DNA from: Dokdonella_A sp966248875
GTDB lineage: Bacteria; Pseudomonadota; Gammaproteobacteria; Xanthomonadales; Rhodanobacteraceae
Assembly: GCA_966248875.1 (NCBI GenBank)
Contig: CBINBI010000002.1
Coordinates: 54,447-118,446, forward strand
Reading direction: 5' to 3'
Length of the DNA: 64,000 nucleotides
A program made the position numbers and the translations under genes. Within the stretch, counting starts at the first letter, position 1; each line of letters begins with the position of its first letter. Shown piece after piece: positions 16,124 through 24,266 of the stretch. Below the pieces are notes generated by a model that had not been told where the DNA came from, searched no databases, and was given only the letters and a program-made list of their open reading frames with translations.

Positions 16124-18607
16124 TCAGAACACGTCGTACGCTTCGCGCTGCTCGCTCTGCTGCTGTTCCTGCATCGGCTGAGCGGCGAGGCGCGCGACAT
16201 CCTCGGATTTCAGCACTTCCAGGATCGCGCCCGGATCCGAGGCCGATGCCAGTGCGCCGGACGAGGGATCGATGCGCACCTTGCTGATGCCGGGCGGCAT
16301 GTCGAACGGCTGCTCCGGCACGTCCTTCAGCGCGACGCGCATGAAGTCGATCCAGATCGGCAGCGCCGCCTTCGCGCCGAATTCGCCACGGCCGAGCGAG
16401 CCGAAGTCGTCGAAGCCGACCCATACGCTAGCCACGAGTTTCGCGTTGAAGCCGGTGAACCAGGCATCGCGGTGGTCATTCGTCGAGCCAGTCTTGCCGG
16501 CGAGGTCGTTGCGCTTGAGGACCATCGCCGCGGCGCCAGTGCCGCGGCGGATGACGTCGCGCATCAGCGAAGTGACGAGATACGCGTTGCGCACGTCGAT
16601 CGTGCGCGGCGCAAGATGCGGCTGCCCGGGTGCAGTCGCGGCGGGCGCCGCTGTCGCGGCCGTCGCGCTGCCGATCGGATTGAGCGCGCTGGCCGCCTTG
16701 GACTCGGTTCCTGCGGGTTGCGCCGGCTGGGCGGCCTGCCGTTCGGGGCAGCTGGCGCAGGCCAGCGCGGGATCGGCGCGGTAGACGACATTGCCGTCGC
16801 GATCGTCGATCTCGCGCACGAAGTACGGATCGACGAGATAGCCGCCGTTCGCGAACACCGCGTAGCCGCGTGCCATCGACAGCGGCGATACGGAGGCGGT
16901 GCCGAGCGCCATCGAGAGGTTTTCCGGAATCTGGTCGGGAGTGAACCCGAAGCGCGTGATGTATTCGCGCGCGTAGTGCACGCCGATCGCGTCGAGCACC
17001 CGCACGGACACGAGATTGACCGACTTGACCAGCGCTTCGCGCAGGCGGATCGGGCCCTGGAACGTGTCGTCGTCGTTCTTCGGCGTCCACAGGCCGTTCG
17101 GCTTTGACGGATCGGGAAACACGACGGGCGCGTCGTTGACAACCGAGGCCGGCGTGAAGCCGTGATCGAACGCGGCCGAGTAGAGGAACGGCTTGAATCC
17201 CGATCCGGGCGAACGGTTCGACTGGGTGACGCGGTTGAATTTCGAGCGCAGGAAGCTGAAGCCGCCGACGAGGGTTTCGATGGCGCCGTCCTCGGGATTG
17301 AGCGCTACGATCGCGGCTTCCGCCGCCGGCAGCTGCGAGAGCACCCATTCTTCCTTGTCGTTGCGGCGCAGGCGGATGATGTCGCCGCGCTTGAGGACTT
17401 CATCGACACGCTTCGGCGCCGCGCCGCGCCGGTCCTCGTCGATGTGCGGGCGCGCCCATTCGATGGCGGCGAGATCGAGCACGGCGGTATCGCCGCCGGC
17501 GATGTACACGCCGGCGGATGCCGAATCGACGCGCGTCACGATGGCCGGAACGAGGCCCGCGATCGGGCGATAGTCGAGCAGCGCCTTGTCCCACGCGTCC
17601 TTGTCGCCGCCGTCCGGCAGATCCACGTGCGCTTCGGCGCCGCGGTAGCCGTGGCGCTGATCGTAGGTGAGGAGGTCCGCTCGCAAGGCGCGGTTGGCTG
17701 CTTCCTGGCGTACGGAATCGAGCGTGGTCTTGACGACGTAGCCGTCGGTCAGCGCGCTGTTGCCGAGCCGTTCCATCGCCTCGATGCGCACCATTTCGGC
17801 GAAATACGGCGCGTCGACTTCGACCGGCGGCTCGTGCGGATAGGCGAGGTCCGGCGCCTTGACCGCGGCGTCGTACGTGGCCTTGTCGATGAAGCCGTTG
17901 TCCAGCATGCGGCCGAGCACCCAGTTGCGGCGCTCGACGGCGCGCGTCGGATTGCTGATCGGATTGCCGGTGGACGGGAATTTCGGCAGCGAGGCCAGCA
18001 TCGCGCATTCGGGAATCGTCAGCGCGTCGAGCGTCTTGCCATAGTAGAACTCGGCGGCGGCGGCGACACCGTAGGAACGATGGCCGAGGAAGATCTTGTT
18101 GAGATACAGCTCCAGGATCTCGTCCTTGGTCAGCGCGTTCTCGATGCGGAACGCGAGGAAGATTTCCGAGAGCTTGCGTGTGTAGCTGACTTCGGGCGAG
18201 AGAAAGAAGTTGCGCGCGACCTGCTGAGTGATCGTCGAGCCGCCCGCCACGTGCTTGGACCCCGTCGTGATCACGAGCCACACCGCGCGGAAGATGCCGC
18301 CGACGTCGATGCCGCTGTGCGAATAGAAATCCGCGTCCTCGGCGGCGAGAAACGCCTGCTTCAGGCGATCGGGAACGTCTCCGATGCGCACCGGCGTGCG
18401 CTTGGTTTCGCCGAATGCGGCAATCAGCTTGCCGTCCGCGGAATACACCCGCAGCGGGACCTGGAGGCGTACGTCCTTGAGGGTCTGGACCGAAGGCAGG
18501 CGCGGCGCGATCAGCCAGTAGGCGGTGCCGATCGCGAGCGCGCCGGCAAGGACACCCGCAAGCGCCAGGTACAGCGCATAGCGCAACAAACGGAGAAGGA
18601 TTCTCAT
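16124..18607 (-). CDS. mrcA: Penicillin-binding protein 1A
   Basis: Bifunctional peptidoglycan glycosyltransferase/transpeptidase in the inner membrane. The ATG at 18607 opens a Lys/Arg start and one transmembrane helix (about residues 8-34). The GT51 domain has FLAAEDADFYSHSGID and GGSTITQQVARNFFLS. The transpeptidase has SPGSGFKPFLYS (SxxK), SVNLVS (SxN) and GKTGSTNDHRDAWF (KTG). Length is 827 aa. An Ala/Pro/Thr-rich insert (about residues 625-665) separates the SxN and KTG regions. Divergent from pilM, the classical mrcA/ponA-pil arrangement. Confidence 0.95.
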   Translation of the reverse strand: MRILLRLLRYALYLALAGVLAGALAIGTAYWLIAPRLPSVQTLKDVRLQVPLRVYSADGKLIAAFGETKRTPVRIGDVPDRLKQAFLAAEDADFYSHSGIDVGGIFRAVWLVITTGSKHVAGGSTITQQVARNFFLSPEVSYTRKLSEIFLAFRIENALTKDEILELYLNKIFLGHRSYGVAAAAEFYYGKTLDALTIPECAMLASLPKFPSTGNPISNPTRAVERRNWVLGRMLDNGFIDKATYDAAVKAPDLAYPHEPPVEVDAPYFAEMVRIEAMERLGNSALTDGYVVKTTLDSVRQEAANRALRADLLTYDQRHGYRGAEAHVDLPDGGDKDAWDKALLDYRPIAGLVPAIVTRVDSASAGVYIAGGDTAVLDLAAIEWARPHIDEDRRGAAPKRVDEVLKRGDIIRLRRNDKEEWVLSQLPAAEAAIVALNPEDGAIETLVGGFSFLRSKFNRVTQSNRSPGSGFKPFLYSAAFDHGFTPASVVNDAPVVFPDPSKPNGLWTPKNDDDTFQGPIRLREALVKSVNLVSVRVLDAIGVHYAREYITRFGFTPDQIPENLSMALGTASVSPLSMARGYAVFANGGYLVDPYFVREIDDRDGNVVYRADPALACASCPERQAAQPAQPAGTESKAASALNPIGSATAATAAPAATAPGQPHLAPRTIDVRNAYLVTSLMRDVIRRGTGAAAMVLKRNDLAGKTGSTNDHRDAWFTGFNAKLVASVWVGFDDFGSLGRGEFGAKAALPIWIDFMRVALKDVPEQPFDMPPGISKVRIDPSSGALASASDPGAILEVLKSEDVARLAAQPMQEQQQSEQREAYDVF

Positions 18608-18658
18608 CTTGCGGGCGGGACTTGTGATGCTAGTCAAAGTAAACGCGGCAAGTAACGG

Positions 18659-18664
18659 AGTATA
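18659..18664 (-). promoter_or_regulatory. Candidate -10 element for mrcA
   Basis: TATACT on the minus strand, about 50 bases upstream of the mrcA ATG in the mrcA/pilM divergent region. No convincing -35 element accompanies it at 16-18 bp. Confidence 0.35.
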
Positions 18665-18768
18665 GATCGCTCACCCGCCAGGGGACATGGCGGTGTGTGC
18701 TCGCAGGGGCTCTAGTCCGCTTTCAGTCATAAAAAGGACAGCCGTTGGCCCGCCTTGGGGACGGGGTG

Positions 18769-18797
18769 TTGATAAATCGTTAAAGTTTGGATTTAAT
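18769..18797 (+). promoter_or_regulatory. Candidate sigma70 promoter of pilMNOPQ
   Basis: TTGATA (18769-18774) and TTTAAT (18792-18797) with an exact 17-base spacer, in a locally AT-rich stretch about 50 bases upstream of the pilM GTG. Confidence 0.65.
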
Positions 18798-18846
18798 GTA
18801 CTGGCGCATCTTTCGCTCGTAAGAGCGCGTGGGAAGGGGAAAAAGT

Positions 18847-19905
18847 GTGGGCCTGTTCACACCTAAAGCGCCGCCGCTGATCGGCGTCGATATCAGCTCG
18901 ACTGCGGTCAAGCTGCTGCAACTGGGGCAGGTCGGCGGCCGTTATCGCGTCGAGCACTACGCAGTCGAGCCGCTTCCGCCGAACGCCGTCGTCGAGAAGA
19001 ACATCGTCGAGGTCGAGGCCGTCGGCGAGGCGATCCGTCGCGCGTTCAACCGTTCCGGCGCGAAGACGAAGTTCGCCGCCGCCGCGGTAGCGGGCTCGGC
19101 CGTCATCACGAAGATCATCCCCATGCCCGCCGACCTCACCGAAGAGGACATGGAGGCGCAGATCCAGGTCGAGGCGAATCAGTACATCCCCTATCCGATC
19201 GAGGAAGTCAGCCTCGATTTCGAAGTGCTGGGTCCGGTGAAGGACAACCCGGACATGGTCAACGTGCTGCTTGCGGCGTCGCGCACCGAGAACGTCGATC
19301 TGCGCATCGCGGCGCTCGATCTCGGCGGGCTCGGCACGAAAGTCGTCGACGTCGAAGCCTTCGCGATGGAGAACGCGTTCAAACTGATCGCGGATCAGCT
19401 CGCGGTGCCGAAGGATGCCGTCGTCGCCGTGGTCGATGTCGGCGCGACGATGACGACGCTCATCGTGCTCAAGGGTCAGCGCACGATCTATTCGCGCGAG
19501 CAGGTGTTCGGCGGCAAGCAGCTCACCGACGAGGTGATGCGCCGCTACGGGCTTTCCTACGAAGAGGCCGGCCTCGCCAAGCGGCAGGGCGGCCTGCCCG
19601 AATCCTACGAGATCGAGGTGCTGGAGCCGTTCAAGGAGGCGATGGTCCAGCAGATCAGCCGTCTGCTCCAGTTCTTCTTCGCGGGCAGCGAATTCAGCAA
19701 GGTCGATCAGGTCGTGCTCGCCGGCGGCTGCGCGTCGATTCCCGGCGTCGCCGACATGGTCGAGGAGCAGATCGGCGTGCCCTGCGTGGTCGCCAATCCG
19801 CTCGCCGAGATGTCGTTGTCCGGCCGTGTGCAGGCCCAGACCCTGGCGCAGGACGCGCCCGCCCTGATGATTGCCTGCGGACTGGCCCTGAGGAGCTTCG
19901 ACTGA
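18847..19905 (+). CDS. pilM: Type IV pilus assembly ATPase-like protein PilM
   Basis: Actin-like cytoplasmic protein of the pilus alignment subcomplex, binds the N-terminus of PilN. The start is taken as GTG 18847, giving GLFTPKAPPLIGVDISSTAV, with AAGGGG upstream; an in-frame GTG at 18829 is less likely because it would use that ribosome-binding site as coding. Nucleotide-binding features include GVDISSTAVKLLQL, VDVGATMTTLIVLK and VVLAGGCASIPG. Length is 352 aa. The stop overlaps the pilN start by one base (TGATG). Confidence 0.95.
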   Translation: MGLFTPKAPPLIGVDISSTAVKLLQLGQVGGRYRVEHYAVEPLPPNAVVEKNIVEVEAVGEAIRRAFNRSGAKTKFAAAAVAGSAVITKIIPMPADLTEEDMEAQIQVEANQYIPYPIEEVSLDFEVLGPVKDNPDMVNVLLAASRTENVDLRIAALDLGGLGTKVVDVEAFAMENAFKLIADQLAVPKDAVVAVVDVGATMTTLIVLKGQRTIYSREQVFGGKQLTDEVMRRYGLSYEEAGLAKRQGGLPESYEIEVLEPFKEAMVQQISRLLQFFFAGSEFSKVDQVVLAGGCASIPGVADMVEEQIGVPCVVANPLAEMSLSGRVQAQTLAQDAPALMIACGLALRSFD

Positions 19906-20651
19906 TGGCCAGAATCAATCTTCTGCCGTGGCGTGCGGAGCGTCGCAAGCAACGCGAGCGCGAGTTCTACATGCTGCTGCTCGCGTCCGCGATCGGCGGC
20001 GTGCTGGCGCTGCTCGCTCTGATCGGCTGGATGGGTGCGCGCATCGACAACCAGGAGCAGCGCAACGTCTATCTGCAGAACGAGATCAAGAATCTCGACA
20101 AGCAGATCGCCGAGATCAAGGAGCTCGACAAGACCAAGTCGCAGCTCCTGACCAGGAAGCAGATCATCGAGCAGCTGCAGTCGAACCGCTCGCAGATGGT
20201 GCATCTGTTCGACGAGATGGTGAAGACGATCCCGGACGGCGTGCGCCTGACGTCGATGAAGCAGGTCGGCGACACGCTCACGCTCGAAGGTGTCGCCGAG
20301 TCGAACGCGCGCGTCGCGAGCTACATGCGCAACATCGACGGTTCACCGTGGATGGGCCGCACCGACCTGCGCAAGATCGAGAACAAGGCCGGCACCAAGG
20401 ACGTCGACAAGAAGGCGCCGTACGTGTTCTCGCTGGACGTCAAGCTCAAGAAACCTGAAGACACACAGGCCGAGCAGGCCGTCGCCGAAGGCGGCGCCGC
20501 GCCGGCAGGCACGGCGGCGGTCGCCTCGGCCAACGGCGCGAAGCCCGCGTCGCCGGCCCCGGCCAGTCCCGCGGCGGCGACGCCGGGCGCCGCGGCATCG
20601 GCTGCGCCTGCCACCGCCACGGCCGGAACGGAGAAGGGAGAGAAGAAATGA
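19905..20651 (+). CDS. pilN: Type IV pilus assembly protein PilN
   Basis: Bitopic inner-membrane protein of the PilMNOP complex. The N-terminus ARINLLPWRAERRKQRE is the PilM-binding INLLPWR motif, followed by one helix (about residues 22-44) and a coiled-coil periplasmic domain (KNLDKQIAEIKELDKTKS). Length is 248 aa, longer than usual because of an Ala/Pro-rich C-terminal tail after about residue 185. Overlaps pilO by four bases. Confidence 0.95.
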   Translation: MARINLLPWRAERRKQREREFYMLLLASAIGGVLALLALIGWMGARIDNQEQRNVYLQNEIKNLDKQIAEIKELDKTKSQLLTRKQIIEQLQSNRSQMVHLFDEMVKTIPDGVRLTSMKQVGDTLTLEGVAESNARVASYMRNIDGSPWMGRTDLRKIENKAGTKDVDKKAPYVFSLDVKLKKPEDTQAEQAVAEGGAAPAGTAAVASANGAKPASPAPASPAAATPGAAASAAPATATAGTEKGEKK

Positions 20652-21361
20652 GTTTCTTCGACGATCTCCGAAATCTCGATCGCAACAACGTCGGCGGCTG
20701 GCCGAAGTCGATCAAGACATTCTTCGCCGTGCTCATCGTCGTGCTGATCCTGCTCGGCGGTTGGTGGTTCAAGATCCGCGACCAGCAGGCCGACCTCGAG
20801 CAGCGGCAGCAGAAAGAAGAAGCGCTGAAGAAGGAGTTCGCGACCAAGCAGGCCAAGGTCGTCAACCTGCCGGCGTACCGCAAGCAGCTCGAGGACATGA
20901 AGGAAATGCTGCGCACGATGCTGCGCCAGCTGCCGAGCAAGACCGAGATGCCCGATCTCCTCGTCGACATCTCGCAGACGGCGCTGGCCGCCGGCATCGT
21001 GGTGGACCTGTTCCAGCCCGGCGCCGAGGTGGTCAAGGAGTTCTATGCCGAAAAGCCGATCCAGTTGAAGATGCTCGGCACGTACCATCAGTTCGGCACG
21101 TTCATCAGCGGCGTGGCCTCCCTGCCGCGCGTCGTGATCCTGACCATGCACGACGTGTCGCTGAAGCCGGCCAAGGCCGGCACGAACGCGCCGGCGCTGG
21201 CGACGGCCGGTCAGTTGACGCTGGAGGGCACGGTGAAGACCTACCGCTACGTCGACGACGACGAAGCGGCCGCCGCGGAAGCCGCGGCCGCCCCGAAGAA
21301 AGGCGCGGCACCCGCTAAGAAGCCTGCTCCGCCCGCGCAGCGGAAGAAGGGGGGTGGCTGA
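20648..21361 (+). CDS. pilO: Type IV pilus assembly protein PilO
   Basis: Bitopic membrane protein that heterodimerises with PilN. It has a short cytoplasmic start (SFFDDLRNLDRNNVGGWPKS), a helix at about residues 24-40, a coiled coil (ADLEQRQQKEEALKKEFATK) and a ferredoxin-like periplasmic domain with LPSKTEMPDLLVDIS and FVSGVASLPR-like FISGVASLPR. Length is 237 aa, with a Lys/Ala/Pro-rich C-terminal tail. It overlaps both neighbours. Confidence 0.95.
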   Translation: MSFFDDLRNLDRNNVGGWPKSIKTFFAVLIVVLILLGGWWFKIRDQQADLEQRQQKEEALKKEFATKQAKVVNLPAYRKQLEDMKEMLRTMLRQLPSKTEMPDLLVDISQTALAAGIVVDLFQPGAEVVKEFYAEKPIQLKMLGTYHQFGTFISGVASLPRVVILTMHDVSLKPAKAGTNAPALATAGQLTLEGTVKTYRYVDDDEAAAAEAAAAPKKGAAPAKKPAPPAQRKKGGG

Positions 21362-21891
21362 TGCGCAAGCACGCAGCAACGTTGTCGGTGTCGCTGGCGC
21401 TCGCGATGGCGTCGCTGGCGCTCGGCGGCTGCTCGGAACGCGACGATCTGCGTCAGTGGGTCGCGCAGGAGAAGGCCAAGAAAGGCGCGCCCCTCGATCC
21501 GCTGCCGGTGATCAAGACGTTCGAGACGTTCGAATACAAGGATCAGGACCTGCGCGATCCGTTCAACGTCAGCGCCGAGGAACAGGAGCAGTCCGCCAAC
21601 AATGGGCCGCATCCGGACCAGGATCGCGTGCGCGAGCCGCTCGAGGCGTTTCCGCTCGACGGGCTGAGGATGTCGGGGACGCTCGGGCTCGCGCAGTCGA
21701 TGGAAGGCCTGGTGCGCGATCCGGACGGCGTCGTGCACCGCGTCCACGTCGGAAACTATCTCGGCCAGAACTACGGGCGCATCACCAGCATCAGCGAAGA
21801 CCACATCGAGCTTGTCGAGCTGGTTCCTAACGGCTCCGGTGGTTGGATGGAACGGCAGGCGACGATCGCCTTGGGCGACACCCAGAAATGA
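21361..21891 (+). CDS. pilP: Type IV pilus lipoprotein PilP
   Basis: Lipoprotein that links PilNO to the PilQ secretin. The signal peptide runs MRKHAATLSVSLALAMASLA and ends in lipobox LGGC. The conserved unstructured stretch with FETFEYKDQDLRDPF is followed by a C-terminal beta domain, LRMSGTLGLAQSMEGLV and VHVGNYLGQNYGRITSI. Length is 176 aa. The start overlaps the pilO stop by one base. Confidence 0.95.
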   Translation: MRKHAATLSVSLALAMASLALGGCSERDDLRQWVAQEKAKKGAPLDPLPVIKTFETFEYKDQDLRDPFNVSAEEQEQSANNGPHPDQDRVREPLEAFPLDGLRMSGTLGLAQSMEGLVRDPDGVVHRVHVGNYLGQNYGRITSISEDHIELVELVPNGSGGWMERQATIALGDTQK

Positions 21892-21912
21892 GGTCCCGTT
21901 GGGGGTAACTAC

Positions 21913-24189
21913 ATGATCACGACATCTGCCAATTGCTCGGAGCGCGGGTTCGCCCAGCCGACGGTACGATCGAGCCTGCTCAGGCTGCTTGCATTCCTGG
22001 CGCTCCTCGTCGCCGGCGCCGCGCACGCCGAGAACGTGCTCGAGGATATCGCCTACACGGCCCTGCCCGGCGGCAAGGTCGAGGTCACGCTGAAGTTCGC
22101 CGCTCCGGTGGCGTCCCCGCAGATCTTCACGACCGAATCGCCGCCGCGCATCGCAATTGACCTCGCCGACACCCGCAACGGCGTCAGCCAGCGCCGCATC
22201 GAAGTCGGCGCCGGCGCGACGGCGGGCATCTCCGCCATCGAAGCGGCCGGACGCACGCGGGTTGTGATCGACCTGTTTCGCACAGCGAGCTACGAAAAGA
22301 CCGAAAGCGGCAACACGCTGACGCTGCGCATCAACAGCGGCACGTCGGGCTCGTCGGCTGCGGCGGTGTCCGCGGCTTCGACCGACCCCACCAAGGCGGT
22401 GGTGTCGGCGCACGGCATCGAGGTATCCAACGTCGATTTCCGCCGCGGCAAGAACGGCGAAGGCCGCGTCATCGTGAGCTTCTCCGGTCCTGGCGTGGCG
22501 GCGAACCTGCGTCGCGAAGGGACCCGCGTCGTGCTCGATCTCTCCAATGTGCGCCTGCCGCCGAACCTCGCGCAGCGGCTCGACGTGCTGGACTTCGCGA
22601 CGCCGGTGCAGAGCATCGAGACGCGCCCGCACGGCACCAACGGCGTGCGTGTCGACATCGACGCCCAGCCGCCGTTCGAGCAGCTCGCCTACCAGACCGG
22701 CGACGAGTACGTCGTCGAGATCGCGGCGAAGAAGGACGATCCGAAACTGAAGGGTAAGAACGCCGAGCCCGAGTACACCGGCAGCCGCGTCACGTTCAAC
22801 TTCCAGGACATTCCGACGCGCTCGGTGCTGCAGCTCATCGCCGACGTGTCCGACCTCAACATCGTCGTCGCCGACTCGGTGCAGGGCAACGTCACGCTGC
22901 GCCTCATCAACGTGCCGTGGGACCAGGCTCTCGACATCGTGCTGCAGGCCAAGGGCCTCGACAAGCGCCGCCGCGGCAACGTGATCTGGGTGGCGCCCCA
23001 GAAGGAAATCGCCGACCGCGAGGAAGCGATCGCCGACGCGCGCATGAAGATCGAGGAGAAGGAGCCGCTCGTTTCCGATTACATCCCGATCAGTTACGGC
23101 AAGGCGAAGGACGTCGCGGCCCTGCTCACCAAGGAAGCGCAGGCCAATGTCGCCGGTGGCTCGAGCGGCGGCCAGCAGCAGCGCGGATTCCTTTCTTCGC
23201 GCGGCAGCGTCACCTACGACGACCGCACGAACATCCTGCTGGTCAGTGACATCCCGTCGAAGATCCAGGAGATCCGCCAGCTCGTCTCGATCCTCGACCG
23301 GCCGGTGCAGCAGGTCCTCATCGAATCGCGCATCGTCATCGCCAGCGATTCGTTCGCGCGTGAGCTCGGCGTCAAGTTCGGCGTCAGCGGCGGCTACGAA
23401 ACCAGCAACGGCAATGTCATCACGACGTCCGGTACCGCGTTCGGCACCGATGAGATCGGCAACGTCATCGTCAACAACCGCCTGAACCGCGGCAGCCGCG
23501 CGCTTCCCGGCGTGAGCCCGGGCAATATCCCGTCGCAGCCGCAGCCGGGCCTGCAGGGTGGGCTCGCGGTACCGAATCTCACCGATCGCCTCAATGTCAA
23601 CATGCCGGTGGCGAGCCCGGCCGGCAGCTTCGGCCTGGCGATTCTCGGCGCCGACTACCTGCTCGATCTCGAGCTTTCGGCCGCGCAGACCGAAGGCCGG
23701 GGCGAAGTCATCTCCACGCCGCGTGTCATCACCGCGAGCCAGAAGGAAGCCGATATCAAGCAGGGCCAGGAGGTCGGCTACGTGACGTTCCAGAGCGGCG
23801 GCACCGGCGCGCCGCAGGCGACCGTCAACTTCAAGGAAGCCGTGCTCGAGCTGAAGGTCACGCCGACGATCACGGCCGACGACCGCGTCTATCTCGACCT
23901 CAACGTCAAGAAGGACGCGATCGCGAGCTTCATCGACAACCCGGGCGGCGGCCAGGTGCCGCAGCTCGACAAGCGCGAGATCAACACTTCGGTGCTGGTC
24001 GACAACGGGCAGACCGTGGTGCTTGGCGGCGTCTACGAAGTCAACAAGACGGACACGATCCGGAAAGTGCCTTACCTCGGCGATGTGCCGATCATCGGCA
24101 ATCTGTTCAAGTTCTCGAACCGCAACAACACCAAGGCCGAGCTCCTGATCTTCGTGACGCCGCGCATCATCAATGACAGCCTGAAATGA
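21913..24189 (+). CDS. pilQ: Type IV pilus secretin PilQ
   Basis: Outer-membrane secretin through which the pilus passes. A signal peptide (LLRLLAFLALLVAGAAHAE, cleavage near residue 38) is followed by two AMIN peptidoglycan-binding domains (about 40-140 and 170-270), an N0/STN domain (VTFNFQDIPTRSVLQLIADV), an N1 domain, and the secretin core with GEVISTPRVITASQKEADIK and the C-terminal VPYLGDVPIIGNLFKFSNRN signature. Length is 758 aa. It closes the pilMNOPQ operon. Confidence 0.96.
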   Translation: MITTSANCSERGFAQPTVRSSLLRLLAFLALLVAGAAHAENVLEDIAYTALPGGKVEVTLKFAAPVASPQIFTTESPPRIAIDLADTRNGVSQRRIEVGAGATAGISAIEAAGRTRVVIDLFRTASYEKTESGNTLTLRINSGTSGSSAAAVSAASTDPTKAVVSAHGIEVSNVDFRRGKNGEGRVIVSFSGPGVAANLRREGTRVVLDLSNVRLPPNLAQRLDVLDFATPVQSIETRPHGTNGVRVDIDAQPPFEQLAYQTGDEYVVEIAAKKDDPKLKGKNAEPEYTGSRVTFNFQDIPTRSVLQLIADVSDLNIVVADSVQGNVTLRLINVPWDQALDIVLQAKGLDKRRRGNVIWVAPQKEIADREEAIADARMKIEEKEPLVSDYIPISYGKAKDVAALLTKEAQANVAGGSSGGQQQRGFLSSRGSVTYDDRTNILLVSDIPSKIQEIRQLVSILDRPVQQVLIESRIVIASDSFARELGVKFGVSGGYETSNGNVITTSGTAFGTDEIGNVIVNNRLNRGSRALPGVSPGNIPSQPQPGLQGGLAVPNLTDRLNVNMPVASPAGSFGLAILGADYLLDLELSAAQTEGRGEVISTPRVITASQKEADIKQGQEVGYVTFQSGGTGAPQATVNFKEAVLELKVTPTITADDRVYLDLNVKKDAIASFIDNPGGGQVPQLDKREINTSVLVDNGQTVVLGGVYEVNKTDTIRKVPYLGDVPIIGNLFKFSNRNNTKAELLIFVTPRIINDSLK

Positions 24190-24194
24190 GCCTG

Positions 24195-24226
24195 CGGCAG
24201 CAGGCCACGCTTCGAGGCTGCTGCCG
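24195..24226. repeat. Inverted repeat after pilQ
   Basis: CGGCAGCAG (24195-24203) pairs perfectly with CTGCTGCCG (24218-24226). No T run follows. It may attenuate transcription from pilQ into the lipoprotein gene. Confidence 0.45.
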
Positions 24227-24266
24227 GCGATATACCGATAAAGACGTGCGACCCTGGAGAACGAAC

